DNA of 64,000 nucleotides from ZLKRG44 sp964555705 (lineage in GTDB: Bacteria; Planctomycetota; Phycisphaerae; Phycisphaerales; SM1A02), in contig CAZKTN010000002.1 of assembly GCA_964555705.1 (NCBI GenBank), positions 71,271 to 135,270 of the forward strand. Direction: 5' to 3'. Under the pieces are notes generated by a model. The model was not told where the DNA came from. It saw only the letters and a program-made list of their open reading frames with translations, and made no database searches. The translations under genes were made by a program, and so were the position numbers. Within the stretch, counting starts at the first letter, position 1, and each line of letters begins with the position of its first letter. This document shows, one piece after another, positions 37,504 through 44,520 of this stretch.

Positions 37504-38205
37504 CTACTTCCCTCCGTCGCGCCTCCTGCGGCGTCCGCCCACGAGCATTGCGCCCACTACGGCGAGGGCACCAGGCGCGGGCACGAGGTTGGCCTCGACC
37601 CACTCCTTGGCCGCATCGTGGTCCGCCTCGTCCATGCCGAGGTTGAACGCGATCCAGAACCGGTCGCTTGTGCCGTAGCCAACGCTCGAGACCCTGAAGC
37701 TGATCAGGTAGATGCCGGGCGTCGGGTCTGCGCCGGCAAGTCCGGCGAGCGTGAAGTCCGGGTGGGCGTGGAAGTCGTCGCCCACAAGGAACGAGAGCGA
37801 GCCGCCGCTTGAAGTGCCGATCGCCGAACCTCCGTACGCCACCGACATGCTCGACGCTGACGATGCGAACGCACTGCCGTTCCACGCCTGTAGCCCCGCA
37901 TCAAGGTCGAGCGAGAACGTCAGTCCGTTGAGGCTCGAACGGATCCCCGGCTCGTCGATCGAGAAGGGGAAGTCAGGGTCCTCTCCGAGGTCGGCACCGA
38001 AGACGCGCCAGATCGGCGCATGGAGGACGTTCTCGTCATCATCCCAGGCGCCGATCTCGATGCGGCCATTCTGCGCCCACACGAACGGGTCGAGATGGCC
38101 ACCTTCGGCGTGCGCGGCCGGCGCGACGAGCAACGTGGCGGACAGGGCTATGCCGGAGGCAACGAGCCGTGCGGCGAGGGTGTGGCTGTGTGAAGCAAGG
38201 GTCAT
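37504..38205 (-). CDS. Exported HxH-motif protein with PEP-CTERM-like sorting tail
   Basis: A 233-residue exported protein starting at ATG 38205, which has a strong ribosome-binding site (AAAGGAG) five bases upstream. The signal peptide runs to about residue 36. The body has a conserved FHAHPDFTL segment and PTPGIYLISFRVSS...GTSDRFWIAF, which align with WHRHISWTL and PSTGVYLMELSL...GDSEPFWVV in the next gene upstream, so the two are paralogues. The C-terminus, VPAPGALAVVGAMLVGGRRRRR, is a PEP-CTERM-like sorting signal. The HxH motif and overall layout recall the metal-linked choice-of-anchor families, but I cannot confirm membership. Confidence 0.78.
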   Translation of the reverse strand: MTLASHSHTLAARLVASGIALSATLLVAPAAHAEGGHLDPFVWAQNGRIEIGAWDDDENVLHAPIWRVFGADLGEDPDFPFSIDEPGIRSSLNGLTFSLDLDAGLQAWNGSAFASSASSMSVAYGGSAIGTSSGGSLSFLVGDDFHAHPDFTLAGLAGADPTPGIYLISFRVSSVGYGTSDRFWIAFNLGMDEADHDAAKEWVEANLVPAPGALAVVGAMLVGGRRRRRDGGK

Positions 38206-38282
38206 GGGAACTCCTTTCATGGAGCGTGTAGGGAAGTGAAAGGGGAAACGCACGGAAGGGAGGGGGAACTGGAACCCGCACG

Positions 38283-39110
38283 TCATGGGCACGAGCCCCA
38301 TGCGGCGAGGACGGCGGCAAGGTCAACGCCATCGACGGTGCCGTCGCCGCCGATGTCGCCTTGGCCCGCGCCGCCCCAGTTGGCGAGCAGCGCGGCAAGG
38401 TCAAGCCCGTCGACGGAGTCGTTGCCGTCAATGTCTGCTGGGCACGAGCCAGAGATGGAATCTCGCACCCACTGCTCGGCGAGGGCGACGTCGGCGGCGC
38501 TTGCGCCCGCCGACATCACCACCCAGAACGGCTCGCTGTCGCCCACGGCGCTGTCGGTGCACCAGAGCGAGAGCTCCATCAGGTACACGCCGGTTGAGGG
38601 CGCGCTCGATCCGGCCGCGGGCTGCAGCGTCCATGAGATGTGGCGGTGCCAGCCTCCGTCGCCCTGCACGGCGAGCGAGAATCCGGTCACGGGCCCCGCG
38701 CCGCTCGTTGCGCTCAGCGAGATGAATGACGCGCGCAGGCGCTCGCCGAGCAGCGGGTCCTGCGGGTGCGTGGGCACGAAGCTGTCGCCGGTCCAACGCT
38801 GCAGCGGCGCACGGAAGTCGAAGCCGATGCGCGCAGTCGTCGGGAACGTGCCCGACGCCGCATCGAATCCCGGGTTCTGCGTGAAGTTCGGCACGCCAGT
38901 GTCGCCGAACGTCGCGGTGAACACGCGCTCGGGCACGAGTGCGGATCCATCGATGAGGTTCGTGAGGATCTGGCCGTCAGCGCCGAGCGCCAGCCCGATA
39001 TCGCCGGCATGCTGCGCATGCGCTGCGCCCGAGAGCGCAGCGGATGCCGCCGCGACAGCGATGGCCGTGCGTGCCCGCACCGCGGAGAGGGGGGAAAGCA
39101 GGTTGTGCAT
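38283..39110 (-). CDS. Exported HxH-motif paralogue with paired dockerin-like tail
   Basis: A 275-residue exported protein starting at ATG 39110 (AAGGAA about 8 bases upstream), with a signal peptide ending near AAHAQ. It is a paralogue of the following gene: GDGGWHRHISWTL and STGVYLMELSLWCTDSAVG correspond to its FHAHPDFTL and PGIYLISF segments. Instead of a PEP-CTERM-like tail it ends in two dockerin-type repeats (DIDGNDSVDGLDLAALLANWG, DIGGDGTVDGVDLAAVLAAWG) and SCP. Two copies of one domain with different C-terminal sorting modules sit next to each other, 77 bases apart. Confidence 0.8.
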   Translation of the reverse strand: MHNLLSPLSAVRARTAIAVAAASAALSGAAHAQHAGDIGLALGADGQILTNLIDGSALVPERVFTATFGDTGVPNFTQNPGFDAASGTFPTTARIGFDFRAPLQRWTGDSFVPTHPQDPLLGERLRASFISLSATSGAGPVTGFSLAVQGDGGWHRHISWTLQPAAGSSAPSTGVYLMELSLWCTDSAVGDSEPFWVVMSAGASAADVALAEQWVRDSISGSCPADIDGNDSVDGLDLAALLANWGGAGQGDIGGDGTVDGVDLAAVLAAWGSCP

Positions 39111-39190
39111 GTCTTTGTTCCTTGTGCGCAGCGCCGTTGATGGAGCGCTGGACTTGCGGGGCGGCGTTGCGTGCGCGCGTGCGCGCCGCG

Positions 39191-39988
39191 CTACCGGGCC
39201 CGCGGGTCGAACTTGTTTCGGTCGACGCTCTCGTACAGGGTCTCGAAGCGGACCGTCGCAACGTGGCCATCCACGAAGCTCCAGTCCGACTCCGATGCCG
39301 GCGACGGCTTCAGGCGATCGACTGCATTGATCGCCACCTGCCGTGCCGCGACTGCGGCCACCTGCTCGGGCTGGCTGAGCGACGCCCAGTCCTCCACATG
39401 CGGATGGTCCGCGGTCGCGAAGTCGCCCTCCTCGGCCATGAGGAGGAAGCACACCGTGCTGGAGGGGTCCGGCACGCGCGAGAGCGCGTCCGCACCAGAT
39501 CCGGCGCCATTCAGCGCCACCTCAGGCGAGTACCTGCGTGAGAGGTAGTTGTTCATCCCGTAGCTCGTGCGCCGGAAGACGCTGCCTGGCGCCACCGACG
39601 TCATGTCCTGCGGAGGCCACATCGAACTCCGGTCGAGCGGGCTGCGAAGCGCCAGCTCGCTGCCGACGTACGGCTGCAGCGTGTCCACGAAGGTGTCCGC
39701 ATTGGGGTCGGCCATCCCGCCATGGGGCAGTGCAGCGTCCACGAACCGGTCCTTGAAGACGTTCATGTACGCAGCGTGCGCCTGCGAGAGGCTGCGGAGG
39801 TTCGACAGGTCCTGCGACACTATCGCGGCGCGGCGCGCCGACGAGACCGCGGGCATCACAAGCCCCACGAGCACCGCGACAAGGCCAACCACCACCAGCA
39901 TCTCGACGATGGTGAAGGCGGGGCGCGCGCCGATCCTTGAGGGATCGCGCATCGCGCGCGCAGTGCAGGATGTCGACAAAGACCGCAT
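39191..39988 (-). CDS. Prepilin-like protein with N-methylation motif (copy 1)
   Basis: A protein of about 265 residues with a type IV prepilin/pseudopilin N-terminus: a basic leader, then AFTIVEMLVVVGLVAVLVGL, where Glu is at position 5 of the mature protein. The body begins with DLSNLRSLSQAHAAYMNVFKD and ends with a FVDGHVATVRFETLYES segment, related to the H-X9-DG domains of planctomycete prepilin-like proteins. It is about half identical by eye to the gene at 40565-41359, including the last five residues (DPRAR). Probably processed by a prepilin peptidase and assembled into or near a pseudopilus; the exact role is unknown. Confidence 0.85.
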   Translation of the reverse strand: MRSLSTSCTARAMRDPSRIGARPAFTIVEMLVVVGLVAVLVGLVMPAVSSARRAAIVSQDLSNLRSLSQAHAAYMNVFKDRFVDAALPHGGMADPNADTFVDTLQPYVGSELALRSPLDRSSMWPPQDMTSVAPGSVFRRTSYGMNNYLSRRYSPEVALNGAGSGADALSRVPDPSSTVCFLLMAEEGDFATADHPHVEDWASLSQPEQVAAVAARQVAINAVDRLKPSPASESDWSFVDGHVATVRFETLYESVDRNKFDPRAR

Positions 39989-40097
39989 CGGAGGTCCCCG
40001 AGTGTGGACCGGCACGAGAGTGGGATCAGCGGATGGCTGCACGCTCCTGTCCCGAGGGATCAGTTGCCACGCAACAGCATCACGCGACGGCGGAATG

Positions 40098-40508
40098 TCA
40101 GGCTGCGGGCGGCGGCCGCGCACGCACCGAGGCGAGCGTGCGTGTGGCGGGCAATGCGCATGCGACGCCCGTCACGTCGCCAGCGGCACCCGTCGGGGCG
40201 GCCGCAAGCTCAGGCATCGCGATGTCGGATGTCAGCGTCGTCAGAAGCTCGCACGTCGCGCAGTCGGCATCGTGACCGTGCGAATCACGCGAGTGACCGT
40301 GATCGGCGGGAGTTTCGCGCTCGCTCTCGCACGAGTGCCCATGCGAGTGCCCGCATGGCGCCGCTGCGCGCTCCGCGTGCGCGAGACCTTCGTGCTGCGA
40401 TGCGTGCTCTGGCGATGTCGCCACGTGCACGGCCCGCAGTCCAGCGGAGCCCATCGACACCGCGAGCGCGGCGATGAGGGTCGCAAGGATGGTCCAGGTG
40501 CGTCGCAC
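40098..40508 (-). CDS. Small exported His/Cys-rich protein
   Basis: A 136-residue protein starting at GTG 40508. Residues 1-27 form a signal peptide (WTILATLIAALAVSMG). The middle is rich in His and has Cys pairs (CGHSHGHSC, HGHSRDSHGHDADCATCELL), a pattern like small DUF2946-type metal-associated proteins, though I cannot confirm that family. It is likely periplasmic and able to bind transition metals. It lies between two prepilin-like paralogues and upstream of two HxH-motif proteins on the same strand. Confidence 0.7.
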   Translation of the reverse strand: MRRTWTILATLIAALAVSMGSAGLRAVHVATSPEHASQHEGLAHAERAAAPCGHSHGHSCESERETPADHGHSRDSHGHDADCATCELLTTLTSDIAMPELAAAPTGAAGDVTGVACALPATRTLASVRARPPPAA

Positions 40509-40517
40509 GGGTGGACC

Positions 40518-40523
40518 AGTGTA
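40518..40523 (-). promoter_or_regulatory. Candidate -10 element for the His/Cys-rich gene
   Basis: On the minus strand TACACT lies 9 bases before GTG 40508. About 34-45 bases further upstream on that strand is an AT-rich island (40557-40568, containing ATCATTATC) in otherwise very GC-rich DNA. Confidence 0.45.
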
Positions 40524-40564
40524 GGACGCGGGTCCGTCAGGTCAACGCGAGTCGCGGCAAATCA

Positions 40565-41359
40565 TTATCGCGCCCGTGGGTCGAAGGCGTTCTTGTCCGC
40601 CGACTCGTACTGGCGCTCGAAGCGCACAGTGGCGGTGTGGCCGTCCACATAGCTGTAGTTCGACTCGGACGCCGGGGAAGGGCGCCGCCCGTCCGTTGCG
40701 GAGATCGCCATCATGGTCGCGGCAAGCGCCGCCACCTGGTCCGGGTTTGCCGCTACCCCCGCGAGCCGCTCGATGTGCGGATGATCCGCGGTCGCGAATG
40801 CGCCATCGTCAGCCATCAGCACGAAGCACACCGTCGTCGAGTGGTCGGGCACGCGGGAGAGGCGGTCCGCTGGTGACGATGGCGCGACACCGCTCGGCGG
40901 CGTCTCGTCGAGCACCGGCGAAAAGCGACGCGAGAGGTAGTTGTTGAGCCCGTAGCTCGTGCGTCGCAGCGCGAGCCCTGCAGGCACTTCCGTCATGTCC
41001 ATCGGTGCCCACGCCGCGCTTCGGTCGAGCGGGCTTCGCAGAACTAGCGCATCTCCCGCATATGGCTGCAGCGTCGTGATGAAGCTCTCCTCGAGCGGGT
41101 TCTCGATGCCGTCGTTCTCGGCGGGGTCGTCGGGGAGCGCGGCATCCGCAAAGCACTCCTTGAACACGTTCATGTATGCGGCATGCGACTGCGAGAGGCT
41201 GCGCAGGTTCGAGAGGTCCTTGCTGGTCGCGCTCGCACGGCGCGCCATCGAGATGCCGGGCAGCACCAGGCCCACCAGCACCGCGATCAGGCCGACCACG
41301 ACGAGCATCTCCACGATCGTGAACCCACGCCGTGACCGATTCACACACGCTGAACTCAT
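40565..41359 (-). CDS. Prepilin-like protein with N-methylation motif (copy 2)
   Basis: A protein of about 264 residues, paralogue of the gene at 39191-39988. The leader SSACVNRSRRG is followed by FTIVEMLVVVGLIAVLVGL with Glu at mature position 5. Shared segments include DLSNLRSLSQSHAAYMNVFKE, LRSPLDRS, RTSYGLNNYLSRRFSP, VCFVLMADDGAFATADHPH, SYVDGHTATVRFE and the DPRAR end. An ATG at 41359 is used; a GTG three codons earlier is possible. No Shine-Dalgarno sequence is obvious. It is the first gene of a five-gene minus-strand run. Confidence 0.85.
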   Translation of the reverse strand: MSSACVNRSRRGFTIVEMLVVVGLIAVLVGLVLPGISMARRASATSKDLSNLRSLSQSHAAYMNVFKECFADAALPDDPAENDGIENPLEESFITTLQPYAGDALVLRSPLDRSAAWAPMDMTEVPAGLALRRTSYGLNNYLSRRFSPVLDETPPSGVAPSSPADRLSRVPDHSTTVCFVLMADDGAFATADHPHIERLAGVAANPDQVAALAATMMAISATDGRRPSPASESNYSYVDGHTATVRFERQYESADKNAFDPRAR

Positions 41360-41449
41360 TCTGAACACAAGGATATGTCCGCGCGCGGTGCCCGCATGGA
41401 TCCATAATCCGACTCTGTGCAGGCACTTGCGAGCCGAATCTGCCCCGAT

Positions 41450-42262
41450 TCAGGCGTACTCGGCGGCCAGCAGGGCCAGAGAGGCCGCGTCCATTCGGTC
41501 GTCCTGCCGGATCTGGGCGAAGACTTCAAGCAGGTCCTCGACCCCCATTCGCCGCTTCTCGGCACCGCGCACATCGAGGTACACGCGTCCGCGGTGCATC
41601 GCGATCAGCCGGTCGCCCAGCGTGGCGGCCTGTGCCATCGAGTGCGTGACCATGATGGTCGTGGCCCTGTGCCGCGCGACGATCCGGCTCGTGAGCTGGA
41701 TCACCTGGTCCGCGCTCCGCGGGTCAAGCGCCGCGGTGTGCTCATCAAGCAGCAGCACCTTCGGCGCCGTCGCGGTGGCCATCAGCAGCGTGATTGACTG
41801 ACGCTGCCCGCCCGAGAGGAGTCCGATCGGGTCATCAAGCCGGTGCTCGAGGCCGAGACCGATCTCCGCGAGCATCTCACGCCACGCTGCACGGCGCGAA
41901 CGCCGCAGCAGGGGAGCGAGCGTGCGGCGCGATCCGCGGCCCTCCGCGAGCGCAAGGTTTTCGGCGACCGTGAGCGACGGTGCACTGCCCGCATAGGGAT
42001 CCTGGAACACGCGGCCGATGATGTGCGCTCGCCGGTGCTCGGGCCAGCGCGTGATGTCGGTGCCGTCAACCGTGATGGAGCCCCCGTCGAGCTCGAACGT
42101 GCCGGAGACCGCAGACTGCATCGTGCTCTTCCCCGACCCGTTGGTGCCGATCACGATCGTCCACGTGCCCGGCTCGAAGTCGAGCGTGACGCCGTCGAGC
42201 CCACGCACCTCGTTGTCGGTGCCTGCGTTGAAGGTCTTGCGGATGTCGTGCAGGTGCAGCAT
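41450..42262 (-). CDS. ABC importer ATPase of the TrpXYZ-type (PF04392-associated) family
   Basis: A 270-residue ATPase with Walker A GTNGSGKST, signature LSGGQRQS, Walker B VLLLDEHTAALD and H-loop VTHSM. It is the ATP-binding partner of the permease immediately upstream, whose stop it overlaps by one base. The segment HIIGRVFQDPYAGSAPSLTVAENLALAEGRG is typical of the ATPases paired with this permease family (putative tryptophan/tyrosine-type or uncharacterised importers). The substrate is unknown. It is the last gene of the transporter operon. Confidence 0.9.
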   Translation of the reverse strand: MLHLHDIRKTFNAGTDNEVRGLDGVTLDFEPGTWTIVIGTNGSGKSTMQSAVSGTFELDGGSITVDGTDITRWPEHRRAHIIGRVFQDPYAGSAPSLTVAENLALAEGRGSRRTLAPLLRRSRRAAWREMLAEIGLGLEHRLDDPIGLLSGGQRQSITLLMATATAPKVLLLDEHTAALDPRSADQVIQLTSRIVARHRATTIMVTHSMAQAATLGDRLIAMHRGRVYLDVRGAEKRRMGVEDLLEVFAQIRQDDRMDAASLALLAAEYA

Positions 42263-43218
42263 CAGCGGGCCGCTCCCCACCTGAGCCTGCTGCCGGCGCG
42301 CGACATCAGGCCTGGCAGCACCAGCGCCGCAAGCACCACCACGGCCGTGATCAGCTTCAGGTTGTTGGGATCAAGTCCCATGCGCAGCGCGATCGCCACC
42401 AGCAGCCGGAACAGCACGGTGCCCATCACCGCGCCCACGATCAGCAGCCCGATGCCCGCGCCTGCGCCGACAAGCGTCTGCCCGATGATCACGCTCGCGA
42501 GCCCGAGCACGATGATGCCGATGCCCATCTGCGCGTCGGCGAACCCCTGGAGCTGCCCGAACACCGCGCCGCTCAGTGCGATGAGCGCGTTCGAGCATCC
42601 CATGCCGACCATCAGCGTGAAGCTTGTGCTTGTGCCGAGCGCGCGCAGCATGCGCGGGTTGTCGCCGGTGGCGCGCATCGCGGCGCCGATCTGCGTGCGG
42701 AGGAAGAGCCACAGTGCCGTGCCGATCACGGTGGCTAGCGTGGCGCCGAGGAGCGCCGTCGCGACATCGCCCGCAGGCACCGGCCGCCCCAGGATCGAGA
42801 CCGTGTCGCCGCCGGCGAGCGACTCGACCGCACGCTCCCACGGCGTGAAGATCGTCTGCTTGCCGTAGAGGCCGATGTTGCTGCGTCCCATCACCATGAG
42901 GTTCACCGAGTAGAGCGCAGTCATCGTGAGGATGCCGGACAGCAGCACGTTCACGCGCAGGTACGCATGCACAATGCCTGTGCAGAGGCCCGCCGCGGCG
43001 CCCGCGCACGTCGCGATCGCGGTCGCGGTCCACGGCCCGACGGGCGTGCCCGCGATGCTGCCGTGATCGATGAGCGTTGCCGCCACGGCAGCACCCAGGG
43101 GGAAGCTCCCGTCCGCCGTGATGTCGGGGAAGTTGAGGATCCTGAAGCTCAGGAATACCCCGTAGGCGAGGATCGCCAGCGCAAGGGCGATCGCGATCGA
43201 TGCGACAAGCACGCTCAT
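42262..43218 (-). CDS. ABC importer permease (TrpY-type, branched-chain-like fold)
   Basis: A 318-residue membrane protein with about nine hydrophobic helices. ILNFPDITADGSFPLGAAVAATL and the later MVGMGCSNALIALSGAVFGQLQGFADAQMGIG are hallmark stretches of the permeases that pair with PF04392 substrate-binding proteins. Its ATG overlaps the stop of the STAS gene (ATGA). With the ATPase and the tandem substrate-binding protein it forms a complete importer. Confidence 0.9.
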   Translation of the reverse strand: MSVLVASIAIALALAILAYGVFLSFRILNFPDITADGSFPLGAAVAATLIDHGSIAGTPVGPWTATAIATCAGAAAGLCTGIVHAYLRVNVLLSGILTMTALYSVNLMVMGRSNIGLYGKQTIFTPWERAVESLAGGDTVSILGRPVPAGDVATALLGATLATVIGTALWLFLRTQIGAAMRATGDNPRMLRALGTSTSFTLMVGMGCSNALIALSGAVFGQLQGFADAQMGIGIIVLGLASVIIGQTLVGAGAGIGLLIVGAVMGTVLFRLLVAIALRMGLDPNNLKLITAVVVLAALVLPGLMSRAGSRLRWGAAR

Positions 43219-44519
43219 CGGGCGGCCTCCGGGGTCTCGAGCGAGATACGCCACGCTGCGCCGCGCCTCATCATGCTTCGCGCCGGCTGGACGAGGTGCA
43301 TGACATTCCGCAGTCGCTGCTCGGCAAGCAGCGAGCCGATGGTGCGCGCGGGATCCGATGCGCTGCGCCCCACAGGACGGAAGCTCATCGCGATCGCATG
43401 CGCGTGCACGGCGCGAGATGCGGGATCCGCGAGGTCGATCGGGCGTCCGCCGGGGACCGTCGTCGCAGGCCGGTCCGCTCTTGGCAATGCCCCCACAAAC
43501 GCGACGGCCACGACGGTGTCATCCGCATGCACGGGATCGGCGGAGAATCGCAGCATCGACTTGAGCTCCTCGCCCGAAGCGCTGCGCGCATCACGGTCCC
43601 ATGCGTCGGGAGATGTGCGGGCGGTGGCGCCCACCAGACCTCCGCATTCGCCAGCCACGATCACCGCACACGGGCCATCCTCAAGGGCTGCCACAGCCCC
43701 GATCAGCGCGTGCAGCGGGATGTCGCCATCTGCAGGCTCGAACCACACGCCCCACCTCGGCACGCCCCGGCACGCGATGCCGTCGAGCACCCATGCGGCG
43801 GGGGATGCCGACATCGGCGACTCGGCGCCGTGGCCTGTGCGTTCGGGGTCCTCTCCCACAGGGACGGACACGAAGTCGGACCTGCCTGTCGATGCGGCAG
43901 TGACCACGGCCACGCCACCGACGACGATCGCCTCCCCGTAACGGCCGCGTGCATCGGTCTCGTCGCGCGCGAGCGCCATGTGCCCTATCGCGATGAGGTC
44001 TCCGGACATCCGGATCGACTCGGTGCCACGGCCGCAGGAACGTCCAAGCGCAGCCAGTGCCGTCGCGGGCTCTGGCGACAGCAGCCGCGCCTCGCCCCGG
44101 AAGAGGTTCCCGTCCCCGAATGGCCTGGTCGCCAGCGCAGGCGCATCTGCCGCCGAGCCGTCGGTGGCCGATGCGCGGCCGGACGCAGGTGCGGCGCGGG
44201 GAGCATCCGCCACGGGCGGTCCGATGGGGAGCACTCGGTCGAGCCGCGTGACGCGGAGCATGTCGGTGACGGCATCGCTCGCCGCCACCAGCGCGAGGCG
44301 TCCGCCGCCGCTGCGCACGCGCGACGCGAGCCGCAGCAGCGCGCCGAGCCCGACGCTCGAGACGAATCCCACTTCCGTCATGTCGAGCGAGACGAGCTCC
44401 GCGCCCACGCGGATCTCCGCCTCCACGTGCTCGATGAAGGAATCCGCGCTTGAGGCATCAAGGCGTCCCGAGAGGAAGATCCAGCATCCCTCCGCGCGGC
44501 GGTCGGACCTGAACTCCAT
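43215..44519 (-). CDS. STAS-domain protein fused to an unrecognised C-terminal domain, in an ABC importer operon
   Basis: A 434-residue cytoplasmic protein. Residues 1-100 form a STAS (anti-sigma factor antagonist) domain; its phosphorylation loop reads DMTEVGFVSSVGLGALL, with Ser54/Ser55 at the expected position. An Ala-rich linker (about 103-140) leads to about 290 residues that I do not recognise. This part has alternating beta-like stretches (YGEAIVVGGVAVVTAAS, GPCAVIVAGECGGLVGATAR, DTVVAVAFVGALP). Its placement between substrate-binding and permease genes, with the stop overlapping the permease start, suggests regulation of this importer or linkage to a partner-switching pathway. Confidence 0.8.
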   Translation of the reverse strand: MEFRSDRRAEGCWIFLSGRLDASSADSFIEHVEAEIRVGAELVSLDMTEVGFVSSVGLGALLRLASRVRSGGGRLALVAASDAVTDMLRVTRLDRVLPIGPPVADAPRAAPASGRASATDGSAADAPALATRPFGDGNLFRGEARLLSPEPATALAALGRSCGRGTESIRMSGDLIAIGHMALARDETDARGRYGEAIVVGGVAVVTAASTGRSDFVSVPVGEDPERTGHGAESPMSASPAAWVLDGIACRGVPRWGVWFEPADGDIPLHALIGAVAALEDGPCAVIVAGECGGLVGATARTSPDAWDRDARSASGEELKSMLRFSADPVHADDTVVAVAFVGALPRADRPATTVPGGRPIDLADPASRAVHAHAIAMSFRPVGRSASDPARTIGSLLAEQRLRNVMHLVQPARSMMRRGAAWRISLETPEAAR

Positions 44520-44520
44520 C

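Noticed and set aside
21524..39110. Cellulosome components
   Set aside because: Dockerin-like pairs occur, but no cohesin or scaffoldin is seen, and in Phycisphaerae such pairs are general C-terminal tails of exported proteins.
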